A DNA stretch of 64,000 nucleotides from Flavobacterium chungbukense (GCF_020805785.1 NZ_JAJGZV010000004.1:124001-188000), one strand, 5' to 3'. Counted from the first letter of the stretch, positions 51,180 to 62,180 are shown. Numbers and translations: made by a program. The notes: a model not told the origin generated them from the sequence alone.

Positions 51180-52817
51180 ATGAACGTTACCGATTATACC
51201 TACTTAATGAACAAACCCGATGCTATTACAGAAAAGCAGGCGGATGCATTAGGAAGTGTTTTGAATGAATTTCCGTATTTTCAAAGTGCACGCGCATTAC
51301 GATTAAAAGGACTTTACAATCAAAACAGCTTTAAGTATAATTATGCCTTAAAAGTTACGGCGGCACACACATCTGATCGATCTATCTTATTTGACTTTAT
51401 TACTTCGGAAATCTTTACTTCTATTCAAAACGATTTTTACGAACAAAAACTAAGAGATCTTCTTGAAATTACTGTTTTTGAAAGTGAAATAATTTCACCA
51501 GAACAAATTAGAAAAGCCATTGAAGTAAAAACAGAAAATGAAAAACAGCCGGTCTTAGAAGCTAACAAAGTAGCTGAAACTATTATTGCTGAAGAACCTG
51601 TTAAAACGGAAAAGCTAAAAAGTGTTCCGGAAATAGATCCAACTATTTTTCTTGCCATAAAAGAATCTCAAGCTATAACTTTTGAAAAACCGATAAAAAC
51701 GGAAGAACCAAAAACACTTCCTGTAATCGATGAATCTATTTTTAACGCCATCAAAGAAGCACAATCGGTAACTTATGAAAAACCAGCTTTAGCAGAAGAA
51801 AATAAAAATATAACTGCTGAAGAGCCTGTTTCAGAAATAAAAGAATCAGAAACTGTATCATTTACCGACACTACAAAAACCGAAGAAACTAAAATTGATC
51901 GTATTGAAAATTCTATCTTAAGTTCGATAAAGGTTTCTGAAACGCCTTTTTTACCAGAACCAGTAAAAGTTGAAGAACCAAAAATTGATGCTGCGATCGA
52001 ACGTTCAATTCTTAATTCTATTAAAGAAGCAGAAGCATCAACTCCTGACGAACCTAAAATAGAAGAATCTAAAATTGAAATTGCGGAACAACCTGTTTTA
52101 AATTCTGCTGATGAAGAAGAAGACGACAGTGTTATCGAAGAAATGATAATTCCGGAGTTTAAAATGAATCCAGTTGAAAGATCTATTCTTTCTTCTATTA
52201 AAGAATCAGAAACTGTTATTCCTGAACAGCCAAAAGAAGAGATTCAGGAAGAAATCCTAAATAAAACATCACCAGAAACTGAGTCCGAAACTGAAGAAAT
52301 AATTGAATTACAAGTTCAAGATACCGATGAATCTGTAAAAATGGCGACAGAGCATTTAGAAATCGGAATGCCTTTAGATTTTTCTCTTAGTGAAAAACAT
52401 TCTTTTCAAGAGTGGCTGCAATTATCTAGAACAGAACCAATTGATCGTTCTAACGAAATTTCGGAAGAAACAGACACTAAAACAACCGTTGAAATTGAAA
52501 AAGAAGAACAGTCAATTTTAGAGGAGAGACAAAAAAAGGCTGAAATTATCAATAAATTTATCGAAACTAATCCTAAAATCTCTCCAATAAAGCCTGGCAC
52601 AAGTGCTCCAGTAGTCCAAATTGAAAGCAATTCTGATGACAATTCTTATCTGATGACAGAGACTTTAGCTAGAGTTTATCTGGAACAAAAGAAATATACA
52701 AAAGCAATTCAAGCATATGAAATATTAATTTTGAAATATCCAGAAAAAATTACTTTCTTTGCAGACCGCATATCGGATATAAAGATTTTACAACAAAATA
52801 ACAATAACAATAATTAA
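51180..52817 (+). CDS. Acidic repeat protein with C-terminal TPR-like segment
   Basis: 545 aa, no signal peptide. Residues ~1-105 form a helical domain (NVTDYTYLMNKPDAITEKQAD...). Residues ~110-400 are Glu/Pro-rich and probably disordered, with at least five copies of a 12-15-residue motif: EIDPTIFLAIKES, VIDESIFNAIKEA, RIENSILSSIKVS, AIERSILNSIKEA, PVERSILSSIKES. A TPR-like hairpin ends the chain (MTETLARVYLEQKKYTKAIQAYEILILKYPE). It lies between lptE and secG (4 bp from secG). Function unknown. Confidence 0.75.
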   Translation: MNVTDYTYLMNKPDAITEKQADALGSVLNEFPYFQSARALRLKGLYNQNSFKYNYALKVTAAHTSDRSILFDFITSEIFTSIQNDFYEQKLRDLLEITVFESEIISPEQIRKAIEVKTENEKQPVLEANKVAETIIAEEPVKTEKLKSVPEIDPTIFLAIKESQAITFEKPIKTEEPKTLPVIDESIFNAIKEAQSVTYEKPALAEENKNITAEEPVSEIKESETVSFTDTTKTEETKIDRIENSILSSIKVSETPFLPEPVKVEEPKIDAAIERSILNSIKEAEASTPDEPKIEESKIEIAEQPVLNSADEEEDDSVIEEMIIPEFKMNPVERSILSSIKESETVIPEQPKEEIQEEILNKTSPETESETEEIIELQVQDTDESVKMATEHLEIGMPLDFSLSEKHSFQEWLQLSRTEPIDRSNEISEETDTKTTVEIEKEEQSILEERQKKAEIINKFIETNPKISPIKPGTSAPVVQIESNSDDNSYLMTETLARVYLEQKKYTKAIQAYEILILKYPEKITFFADRISDIKILQQNNNNNN

Positions 52818-52820
52818 GTA

Positions 52821-53162
52821 ATGAGCACATTTTCAATTTTTTTAGTTTTAATTACAATAGTTTGTTTTCTATTGATCATCGTAATCATGGTACAAAACCC
52901 TAAAGGAGGCGGATTGTCTTCTACTATCAGCGGAACGCAGATGTTAGGTGGAGTACAAAAAACAACTGACTTTTTAGATAAAAGTACTTGGACTTTAGCT
53001 ACTGTTCTAATTGTGTTAATTTTACTTTCTAGTTTAAGTTTTTCTGGAGCTTTAAGCGATACAGATTCTAAACTTATTGATAAAACAGAAGCTCCTGTAA
53101 ATACACCAGCGGCTCCTGCTCAAGGAACTACTCCTGCTCCAGCAGCACCTGCAACTAAATAA
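52821..53162 (+). CDS. secG: Preprotein translocase subunit SecG
   Basis: 113 aa with two membrane helices (SIFLVLITIVCFLLIIVIMVQNPKGGGL and WTLATVLIVLILLSSLSFS) and the QNPKGGGLS signature between them. The C-terminus is a Pro/Ala-rich tail. Accessory component of SecYEG. Last gene of the miaB run; terminator at 53185. Confidence 0.95.
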   Translation: MSTFSIFLVLITIVCFLLIIVIMVQNPKGGGLSSTISGTQMLGGVQKTTDFLDKSTWTLATVLIVLILLSSLSFSGALSDTDSKLIDKTEAPVNTPAAPAQGTTPAPAAPATK

Positions 53163-53184
53163 TCTTATTTCAATATAGAAATCT

Positions 53185-53216
53185 AATGCCAGCCTGTCAA
53201 AGCTGGCATTTTTTTT
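53185..53216 (+). terminator. Terminator after secG
   Basis: AATGCCAGC and GCTGGCATT form a 9-bp stem followed by T8. Confidence 0.9.
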
Positions 53217-53242
53217 AAGAAATAATGTCAGTTTTACCAGCA

Positions 53243-53257
53243 TGGCATAATTTCTGA
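53243..53257 (+). promoter_or_regulatory. Candidate heat-shock or sigma-54-like promoter of groESL
   Basis: TGGCATAATTTCTGA has GG and GA separated by ten bases, near the -24/-12 spacing of sigma-54 promoters, and also contains TAATTTCTG, close to the usual -7 box. Preceded by TGTCAGTTTTACCAGCA. Which sigma factor uses it is undecided. Confidence 0.4.
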
Positions 53258-53305
53258 AAGTTTATAGAACATAAAAAAATGTATAACTTATAATAATATA
53301 AAATC

Positions 53306-53581
53306 ATGGCTTTAAACATTAAACCGCTTTCAGATCGCGTACTTATTGAGCCTGTTGCAGCTGAAACCAAAACTGCCTCAGGTATTTTTATTCCAGATAC
53401 TGCCAAAGAAAAACCACAAAAAGGAACTGTAGTTGCAGTAGGAAACGGATCTAAAGATCATACTATGACTGTAAAAGTTGGTGATACTGTTCTTTACGGT
53501 AAATACGCAGGAACAGAATTAAAATTAGAAGGAACTGATTATTTGATTATGCGCGAGGATGATATTCTTGCAATTATCTAA
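53306..53581 (+). CDS. groES: Co-chaperonin GroES
   Basis: 91 aa; [20 protein letters not shown], mobile loop [16 protein letters not shown], and [14 protein letters not shown]. The heptameric lid for GroEL. 82 bp before groL, sharing its promoter. Confidence 0.98.
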   Translation: MALNIKPLSDRVLIEPVAAETKTASGIFIPDTAKEKPQKGTVVAVGNGSKDHTMTVKVGDTVLYGKYAGTELKLEGTDYLIMREDDILAII

Positions 53582-53651
53582 AAAAAAATATTGTATTGAG
53601 TAAGAAGTACTAATTAAGAACTTCATAAACTTGAAACAAATCAAACTTTAA

Positions 53652-55295
<1,644 letters not shown>

Positions 55296-55316
55296 TTCAT
55301 TCTCTTCTTAAAACTT

Positions 55317-55349
55317 AAAGCGTCAGATTTTCATCTGACGCTTTTTTTT
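55317..55349 (+). terminator. Terminator after groL
   Basis: AAAGCGTCAGA and TCTGACGCTTT, perfect 11-bp stem with a 6-nt loop, then T-rich sequence. Confidence 0.92.
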
Positions 55350-55545
55350 GCCACAGATTTCACTGATTAAAAGGATTTTCTTTTGCCACGAATTGCTCGA
55401 ATTTCCACGAATTACTTTTTTAGCCACAGATTAAAGGATTATAAAGATTAAAATCTGTGGAAATCTTTTTAATCTGTGGCAAATTTAACAGTAAAACAAT
55501 TCGTGGAAATTTATGTAATTGCTTCGCCTGTTCGCTATCGCTCGG
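55350..55545. repeat. Cluster of GCCACAGATT and CCACGAATT repeats
   Basis: Direct and inverted copies of GCCACAGATT (55350, 55423, and reversed near 55455 and 55471) plus CCACGAATT words (55386, 55405, reversed near 55499) form large potential hairpins. A common flavobacterial intergenic repeat class; no gene here. Confidence 0.65.
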
Positions 55546-55602
55546 GTCGTGACAAACTTTTTTATTTAACATTCTCTTTTTCTTTAAAAAATCTGTTATC
55601 AA

Positions 55603-55610
55603 TATCTTTG
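55603..55610 (+). promoter_or_regulatory. Bacteroidota -7 box, ENPP gene
   Basis: TATCTTTG, 22 bp before the ATG at 55633. Confidence 0.65.
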
Positions 55611-55632
55611 CTGCTTCATAATAATATCAAAA

Positions 55633-56832
55633 ATGAAAAAGCATTTTACCTCACTCCTATCATTAATTTTTCTTTCACTTTCATTCGTTTTACAAGCCCA
55701 AAACAATAAAGACAATTATGTTGTTTTAGTTTCTATGGATGGCTTTCGCTGGGATTATGGCAAGCAATTTAATCTTCCAAACCTAAAACAAATTGAAAAA
55801 GAAGGCGTTCATGCCAAATCAATGAAACCTTCATATCCAACAAAAACGTTTCCTAATCATTATACTATCGTAACAGGTCTTTATCCTGATCATCACGGAA
55901 TTATAAATAATGTTTTTTATGATGCAGAATTAAATCAATCTTTCTCATTATCAAGCGAAGCAAAAAATGATTCTCGTTTTTATGGCGGAAATCCGATTTG
56001 GAATTTAGCAGAACAGCAAGGTGTAAAAACGGCTTCTTTTTTCTGGCCGGGTTCTGATATTGACAAAAGAAATCCCAGCTATTTTAAAAATTACAATGGA
56101 AAAATTCCGTACGAAGCCAGAATTGATACGGTTATGAAATGGCTTCAGCTTCCAGAAAAACAAAGACCTCATCTGGTAACTTTGTATTTTGATGAACCTG
56201 ATCATTCAGGACATAATTTTGGTCCGCTTTCGCCACAAACTAAAAAAGCCGCAATCAAAATGGATTCAATTATGGGGGAACTATCTAGAAGATTAGATCA
56301 ATTGCCAATCGGAAAACAAGTTAATCTAATCATTGTTTCAGATCACGGAATGGCTGATATTTCTAATGATAAAAAAGTAGCCGTTTTAGATTACTTACAA
56401 CCAGAATGGTTAGGTTACAAAGACGTAATTAACCCAATTATGAGTTTACAAGCAAAAAACGGCTTTAAAGATTCTATTGCCAATGCTTTGAAAAAGGTAC
56501 CTCATATTAAATTTTGGAAATCGAATGAAGTTCCAAAAAGATTGCATTACGGAACAAATCCGCGTGCACATGATTTTGTGATTGAGGCCGAAAAAGGATG
56601 GAGTTTAGTAAGCAAAGAAAGCACCCATATTAAAGGCGGAACCCATGGTTATGACAATGATAACAAAGACATGCATGCTATTTTTTATGCAAAAGGTCCT
56701 GCTTTTAAAGTAGACAAAACGGTAAAAACTTTTCCAAATATTTCCGTATATCCTTTAATTGCTCACATTTTAGGGTTACAAGTTGGCGAGATTGATGGGA
56801 AGTTAAGCGATGTTAAATCGATGCTTCGCTAA
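55633..56832 (+). CDS. Ectonucleotide pyrophosphatase/phosphodiesterase family protein
   Basis: 399 aa. Signal peptide ending FVLQAQ. Alkaline-phosphatase-superfamily core: VLVSMDGFRWDY (first metal Asp), PTKTFPNHYTIVTG with the nucleophilic Thr, YFDEPDHSGHNFGP, IIVSDHGMAD and GTHGYDN (metal ligands). Expected to hydrolyse nucleotide phosphodiester or pyrophosphate bonds in the periplasm. Complete metal set present. Confidence 0.92.
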   Translation: MKKHFTSLLSLIFLSLSFVLQAQNNKDNYVVLVSMDGFRWDYGKQFNLPNLKQIEKEGVHAKSMKPSYPTKTFPNHYTIVTGLYPDHHGIINNVFYDAELNQSFSLSSEAKNDSRFYGGNPIWNLAEQQGVKTASFFWPGSDIDKRNPSYFKNYNGKIPYEARIDTVMKWLQLPEKQRPHLVTLYFDEPDHSGHNFGPLSPQTKKAAIKMDSIMGELSRRLDQLPIGKQVNLIIVSDHGMADISNDKKVAVLDYLQPEWLGYKDVINPIMSLQAKNGFKDSIANALKKVPHIKFWKSNEVPKRLHYGTNPRAHDFVIEAEKGWSLVSKESTHIKGGTHGYDNDNKDMHAIFYAKGPAFKVDKTVKTFPNISVYPLIAHILGLQVGEIDGKLSDVKSMLR

Positions 56833-56881
56833 TTAGAGAATTTGTCAATTAGAAAATTAGATAATTATTTCCATTTTAATC

Positions 56882-56968
56882 TGTAGAGACGCACCGCAGT
56901 GCGTCTAACGCAACGTAACCACAATTTTTGATGCATGAAACGCAGACGCACTGCGGTGCGTCTCTACA
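56882..56968. repeat. 25-bp perfect inverted repeat (GTAGAGACGCAC family)
   Basis: 56882-56906 and 56944-56968 are exact reverse complements. Each arm contains the near-palindrome AGACGCACnGCnGTGCGTCT. A single core of this family lies at 59072-59091. Confidence 0.85.
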
Positions 56969-57021
56969 GATATACATCATGTCAAATCATTTTCTAATTG
57001 ACAAATTATCAAATTGACACA

Positions 57022-57861
57022 TTAAAACCCAGTTGAAATAGAAACCGATTTCCATCCCTCCAATTCCTTTTGAACACTCGCTATTTTTTGGTTTGCCATA
57101 TTATAAGCATCTTCACCTAAAAACAAATGCAATGGAGGATTTTGATCGTGGCTCGCTTTAATTAAAGCTTCTGCTAATTTTACCGGATCTCCCGGCTGAT
57201 TTTCGTTAATATCCTCTTTGTGAGCGTTTTCAGATTGTCTCACTTCTTTATAATCTGGAATCGGATTTTGAGGTAATAATAACGAACTGTCTTTTAAGAA
57301 ATCGGTTCTAAAATAACCAGGATAAACAATTGTAGCGTGAACTCCAAATGATTTTACTTCAGCTGCCAAAGATTCTGTTAAACCAGCAACAGCAAATTTT
57401 GTAGAACAGTAAATTCCCCAGCCTGGAAATTCTCCGTAATAACCTCCAACAGAAGAGATATTAAAAATATGACCCGACTGATTCGCGCGAAGAATTGGCA
57501 TTGTGTTTCTAATTACATTTAATAATCCGAAAACATTTACTTCGTAATTTTTTCTGGCTTCAGCATCAGTTAATTCTTCTAATGCACCTAGTAATCCGTA
57601 ACCAGCATTATTAACTAAAACATCAATTGTTTTAAAATGATTTACCGCTTTATCAATTGCCTTTTTTACACTTTCTTCATTAATCAAATCCATTTCAAGA
57701 GGCAGAAAACTATCAGATGTGTTTCCTAATGCTTCAATTAAAGAAGATTCATTTCTTGATGTTGCAGCTACTTTATAACCTTCTGCTAATAATTTTTTAG
57801 CTAATTCTAATCCAAGTCCTTTTGAAGCACCTGTGATAAACCAAACTTTGTTATTTTCCAT
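57022..57861 (-). CDS. SDR family oxidoreductase
   Basis: 279 aa classical short-chain dehydrogenase: cofactor motif TGASKGLG near 10-17, NNAGYG near 86, catalytic Ser in NISSVGG, and YCSTK near 151-155. Substrate unknown. Lies 91 bp downstream of an AraC-type regulator in the same orientation, a typical regulator-target pair. Confidence 0.92.
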   Translation of the reverse strand: MENNKVWFITGASKGLGLELAKKLLAEGYKVAATSRNESSLIEALGNTSDSFLPLEMDLINEESVKKAIDKAVNHFKTIDVLVNNAGYGLLGALEELTDAEARKNYEVNVFGLLNVIRNTMPILRANQSGHIFNISSVGGYYGEFPGWGIYCSTKFAVAGLTESLAAEVKSFGVHATIVYPGYFRTDFLKDSSLLLPQNPIPDYKEVRQSENAHKEDINENQPGDPVKLAEALIKASHDQNPPLHLFLGEDAYNMANQKIASVQKELEGWKSVSISTGF

Positions 57862-57952
57862 GATTTTAATTTTTTACATTTTAATTACAGGACAAAGGTA
57901 TTGGCGAAGTGCCTCTTAAATATTGAAGCAATCAAACAAGAAGTTGCAAAAA

Positions 57953-58861
57953 TCAAACAATTTCAGTCAAACGATAGTTTTTAGGCGAAACCTGAACATT
58001 TTTCTTGAAGAAATTAATAAAATGAGATAATTCTTCGAAACCTAAACACCAGGCAATTTCATTAATATTCCAATTGGTTTGTTTCAATAAAATCATCGCT
58101 TCTTGAACAATTCTTTCAGAAATAATCTGAGAAGTGGTTTTTCCAGTCGTTTCTTTTAAAGCTTTATTCAAATGATTGACATGTACATTTAACTGATTGG
58201 CGTATTCCGAAGGTGAACGAAAATTGATTTGCTGCGAAATCGATTCAATCGGAAATTGACGCTCTAACAATTCCAAAAACAAAGAAGAAATTCGAATCGT
58301 CGCATTTGATTTACTGTATAATGAAGTAGTTACAGTCTGGGTTTTAAGCGCAAGGTGAATAATCTCGAAAACCAAATTTCGGATTACATCATATTTAAAC
58401 ACATAATCTGAATTGATTTCATCCAGCATTCGCAAATAAACTGATTTCAAAGATTCAGCTAATTCTACTGAAACGGGAACCACTGGATTTCCGCCGGGCT
58501 GAAATAATGGATACTCTTTTAAATTCCCAAACTGACTAAAAAAAGCATCTGTAAAAATACAGAAAAACCCAGTCTGACTTTCATCAATATGTTCCCAGCT
58601 GTACGGAATTTGAGGATTTGCAAAGAATAAAGCCTGATCTTCGATCGCTACAACTTTATCTGCATAATGCACTTTGTTTTTGCCAATGATTAAACTTATT
58701 TTATAAAAGTCTTTTCGAGTATAAGGCAATGGATTACAAGTACTACCAATATAGTCATCCAATTTAAAAACATTAAAATGTCCGATTTCTTTTTTAAGAT
58801 TTTCGGGCATTCCTTTTATTTTTACGGTGTAAAAATCTTCTAAAGTTTCTGTCAGTTTCAT
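57953..58861 (-). CDS. AraC-family transcriptional regulator
   Basis: 302 aa. N-terminal cupin-like sensor (residues ~1-160; QALFFANPQIPYSWEHIDES) and C-terminal double HTH (INFRSPSEYANQLNVHVNHLNKALKET and WCLGFEELSHFINFFKKNVQVSPKNYR). Likely controls the SDR gene downstream. Confidence 0.9.
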   Translation of the reverse strand: MKLTETLEDFYTVKIKGMPENLKKEIGHFNVFKLDDYIGSTCNPLPYTRKDFYKISLIIGKNKVHYADKVVAIEDQALFFANPQIPYSWEHIDESQTGFFCIFTDAFFSQFGNLKEYPLFQPGGNPVVPVSVELAESLKSVYLRMLDEINSDYVFKYDVIRNLVFEIIHLALKTQTVTTSLYSKSNATIRISSLFLELLERQFPIESISQQINFRSPSEYANQLNVHVNHLNKALKETTGKTTSQIISERIVQEAMILLKQTNWNINEIAWCLGFEELSHFINFFKKNVQVSPKNYRLTEIV

Positions 58862-58899
58862 TTGGCAAAGTTACGAAAATCAATCTTTAGTTAATTAGA

Positions 58900-59180
58900 T
58901 AATTTGAGAATGTGTCAATTTGATAATTAGAAAATTTGATGATTAACTGATTGTCACCCTGAGCGAAGTCGAAGGGCGCTCCAATTAGCACGCGGGCTTC
59001 GACTTCGCTCAGCCTGACAAAACAACAAACCCGACAGGTTTTAAAACCTGTCGGGTTTGTATACATTGTGTAGACGCACTGCAGTGCGTCTCTACAGATA
59101 CACGTTTCCAAAATCATTATCTAATTATATAATGGACACATTCTCAAATTATCTAATTATCAAATTGACACATTATCAAA
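58900..59180. repeat. Cluster of three palindromic repeat families with AT-rich border words
   Basis: 58951-59020: inverted pair containing CTGAGCGAAGTCGAAG. 59027-59058: perfect 32-bp palindrome with AAACCCGACAGG arms. 59072-59091: 20-bp palindrome AGACGCACTGCAGTGCGTCT. On both sides lie AATTTGATAATTAG / GTGTCAATTT words (58902-58945 and 59105-59180), also found at 56836-56870 and 56990-57017. No gene in this 319-bp gap. Confidence 0.8.
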
Positions 59181-60716
59181 TTAACTGACCACTTTATAAG
59201 TAGGATCTTCAATAACATTGACATTAATAACCGCATCTGCATTTTTGAGTAATTGCCTGCAGTCTGGGCTTAAATGCTCCAACTCTACTGTTTTATTTAG
59301 CTGATTGTATTTTTTTGTCAGATTATTTAAAGCTTCAATTGCAGACATATCTGAAACCCTGCTTTCTTTAAAATCGATTATAATGTGGTTTGGATCGTTT
59401 TGAATGTCAAATTTTTCTAAAAAAGCAGCTGTTGAACCAAAGAATAATGGGCCATAAATTTCGTAATGTTTTACTCCGTTTTCATCTATATAATTTCTTG
59501 CGCGAATTCGTTTAGCACTTTCCCAAGCAAAAACCAAAGCCGAAATAATCACACCAATTAAAACCGCCAAAGCTAGATTGTGCAATACAATGGTAATTAA
59601 CGCCACCAAAATCCCAACAAAAATATCGTGCCTTGGCATTTTATTGATAATCCTAAAACTCGCCCATTCAAAAGTCGTAATGGCAACCATCATCATTACC
59701 CCCACTAAAGCAGCCATTGGCAGTTTTCCAATTACGGGCGCTCCAAAAAGTATAATAATCAAAATGGTCAGAGAAGCAATAATTCCAGAAAGTCTTGCTC
59801 GTGAGCCCGCACCAAGATTAACCAAAGTTTGTGCAATCATTGGGCAGCCGCCCATTCCGTAGAAAAAACCGTTTAGAATGTTTGAACTTCCTTGCGCAAT
59901 ACATTCGCGATTACTGTTTCCGCGAGTTCCGGTAATTTCGTCGACTAGATTCAGCGTAAGCAAACCTTCCGTTAATCCAACTGCCGCAACAATTACGGAA
60001 TAAGGGAAAATCACTTTTAGGGTTTCAAAAGAAAATGGAATATTCGGAATATGAAATGGAGGAAAACCTCCTTGAACCGAAGCAATATCTTCTACGGTTT
60101 TGGTTTCAATATTGAAGATAATTACCAAAGCAAAAACAACCATAATCGCAACTAAAGAAGCTGGAACTGTTTTTGTGATTTTAGGAAAAATCAAAACGAT
60201 GGAAACTGTTAACGCTACCAAACCCAACATAATATATAACGGTGTTCCTTGAAGCCAAGAAACCTGACCGTTAATTACGGTTTTAAACTGTTCTAACTGC
60301 GACATGAAAATTACAACTGCCAATCCGTTAACGAAACCAAACATTACGGGTTGAGGAACAAGTCTTATAAACTTTCCGAGTTTAAAAAGTCCTATGCAAA
60401 TCTGAACTATTCCGCCAAGCGCAACGGCAGCAAAAACATATTCTATTCCGTGCGATTTCATCAGAGCGATCAAAACAATTACTGTCGCTCCTGCCCCGCC
60501 CGAAATCATTCCTGGTCTTCCTCCAAAAATAGCTGTCACCAATCCTGCAATAAAAGCGGCATATAATCCGACTAAAGGTGGAAATCCAGCCAGAATTGCA
60601 AATGACAAAGATTCGGGAATCATGGTCATAGCTACTGTTAAACCGGCTAAAATTTCATTTTTGTAATTGACTTTTTGGGAGAAATCGAAGAGTTGGAATG
60701 CTTTTTTCATAGGCAC
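59181..60716 (-). CDS. SulP family anion transporter with STAS domain
   Basis: 511 aa. Ten or more membrane helices in residues ~1-395 beginning AGLTVAMTMIPESLSFAILAGFPP (SulP signature), then a cytoplasmic STAS domain (~415-505; HIIIDFKESRVSDMSAIEALNN). Transports sulfate, bicarbonate or a related anion. No carbonic anhydrase or sulfate gene is adjacent. MKKAF at residue 3 is an alternative start. Confidence 0.92.
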   Translation of the reverse strand: MPMKKAFQLFDFSQKVNYKNEILAGLTVAMTMIPESLSFAILAGFPPLVGLYAAFIAGLVTAIFGGRPGMISGGAGATVIVLIALMKSHGIEYVFAAVALGGIVQICIGLFKLGKFIRLVPQPVMFGFVNGLAVVIFMSQLEQFKTVINGQVSWLQGTPLYIMLGLVALTVSIVLIFPKITKTVPASLVAIMVVFALVIIFNIETKTVEDIASVQGGFPPFHIPNIPFSFETLKVIFPYSVIVAAVGLTEGLLTLNLVDEITGTRGNSNRECIAQGSSNILNGFFYGMGGCPMIAQTLVNLGAGSRARLSGIIASLTILIIILFGAPVIGKLPMAALVGVMMMVAITTFEWASFRIINKMPRHDIFVGILVALITIVLHNLALAVLIGVIISALVFAWESAKRIRARNYIDENGVKHYEIYGPLFFGSTAAFLEKFDIQNDPNHIIIDFKESRVSDMSAIEALNNLTKKYNQLNKTVELEHLSPDCRQLLKNADAVINVNVIEDPTYKVVS

Positions 60717-60942
60717 AAAATTAGAAAAATTATATGCAAAAAAAGAATAACCCTTTTCAAGAAGAAAAAGAGGAGGGAAGAAATCGATAAATGGAACAAA
60801 TGTACTAACGCAGCTGTTCTAAAAGAAAAATTAAAATCGAAAGAATAAAGCCTATCATCTTGGTTATTGTTTTTTGGGATAAAATTATTTAGCAAAAATA
60901 CTTACAAAAACATTAAAAACAACTGCGTATTTACACCTGCTT

Positions 60943-61188
60943 TTAATCTAACCTTATACAAGTATATCCTAAACAGTGCATATAATCCATAATATTATCG
61001 CACTGCAAATCCATTCCTTCAACTCTCAAGATTTTATCGCAGTCTTCCAGATCAAAATTAATTTTATAGTCAGGAAATTGAATCTGTATAATGGCAACGA
61101 CATAATCTCTTTCTGACTCTTTCTGAACATTTGTTTTAAATATCTCCACAATCATAACGTTCTCTTTTAGTTCTTTCAACGTAATCAT
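60943..61188 (-). CDS. Small soluble protein of unknown function
   Basis: 81 aa, acidic, alternating strands and helices (IVEIFKTNVQKESERDYVVAIIQIQFPDYKINFDLEDCDKILRVEG), resembling a small ferredoxin-like alpha/beta fold. Two bases separate it from the upstream outer membrane protein gene, so the two are co-transcribed. Confidence 0.65.
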   Translation of the reverse strand: MITLKELKENVMIVEIFKTNVQKESERDYVVAIIQIQFPDYKINFDLEDCDKILRVEGMDLQCDNIMDYMHCLGYTCIRLD

Positions 61189-61190
61189 TA

Positions 61191-62180
61191 TTATTTTCGA
61201 TTAAAAAAATTATACGATATTCCAAACCTAACGTAACCCTGCGCATCTTCTTTTTGATCATAAATATAACGGTTGGTTCGTTCGCCTCGTTCCGTAATTC
61301 GGGCGCTCACAACATTGTTGATACCGCCTTTTGCAAATGCAATCAATTTTGGAGTAAAACTATACTCGTATGTAATCCCAGATTTTAGCTCCAACTGGTT
61401 CAGTTCATAAACTCCTTTTAAATTTGCGCTATTTAAATTTAAGTAAAAACTTTCAGTATTTAATTCTGTTCCTAATGAAATTCTTCCGTTTTCTAAAAGC
61501 TCTCTTCTAAACAAAATTCGTTGCGGCAGAATAAAATCCATATCCCATTTTGAGTTTTTAAACTTATGATTAACAGACAAAAGCGGTGTCATTGGCACAA
61601 TAGAAGATGGATCGAGCAGTAGTAAAACCCCAGCTGTAATAGTCGTCGAAGGCGTTCTTTTAAGCACCAAAACTCCAGAGGCAAAACCTTTTAAACGCTG
61701 CAGTCTTTCTTCGTTACCATCTACGGTTGCGGTTGCACTGTAAATAGCTGTTTTTCCAAAAAGCGATGCCATATAAGTTGCTGTTATTGCGCCTGCCCAA
61801 TAATGAATATCGGCATTTTCTCTCCTATAACTTTCGCCAGTGCCATAATTGTAAATATCGCCAAACTCATAGTTCTCATATTTGTAACGAAGCGAAGCAG
61901 CTAAAACAAAACGTTTTGATTTTGTAGCATAAAAAGGCAGATTAAACGCCGCTTTGAATCGGCTGTGACTCTCAAATCTTCCTCTTTCAAATTTATTCCC
62001 GAACAATTCCGAATTGTAATTCGATGGCCCAAGCTGTTCGTACTGCACATCAAAAGTTCTAGTGGTCGGAAACTTATCTACTATGGCTTTTCCTAAGGTT
62101 TTCATGCCCGGCTCCTTTTCCTGTGCCATGGTTTTTAAAGAAATAAAGACAACTAAAACGGAGATGATTTTGGATTTCAT
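61191..62180 (-). CDS. DUF6268-like outer membrane beta-barrel protein
   Basis: 329 aa. Signal peptide ending KTMAQ (near residue 19) and a long series of amphipathic strands with Arg/Tyr-rich ends, closing with YVRFGISYNFFNRK. Fits the DUF6268 outer membrane family. Function unknown. Divergent from the LytS-type kinase gene. Confidence 0.75.
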   Translation of the reverse strand: MKSKIISVLVVFISLKTMAQEKEPGMKTLGKAIVDKFPTTRTFDVQYEQLGPSNYNSELFGNKFERGRFESHSRFKAAFNLPFYATKSKRFVLAASLRYKYENYEFGDIYNYGTGESYRRENADIHYWAGAITATYMASLFGKTAIYSATATVDGNEERLQRLKGFASGVLVLKRTPSTTITAGVLLLLDPSSIVPMTPLLSVNHKFKNSKWDMDFILPQRILFRRELLENGRISLGTELNTESFYLNLNSANLKGVYELNQLELKSGITYEYSFTPKLIAFAKGGINNVVSARITERGERTNRYIYDQKEDAQGYVRFGISYNFFNRK

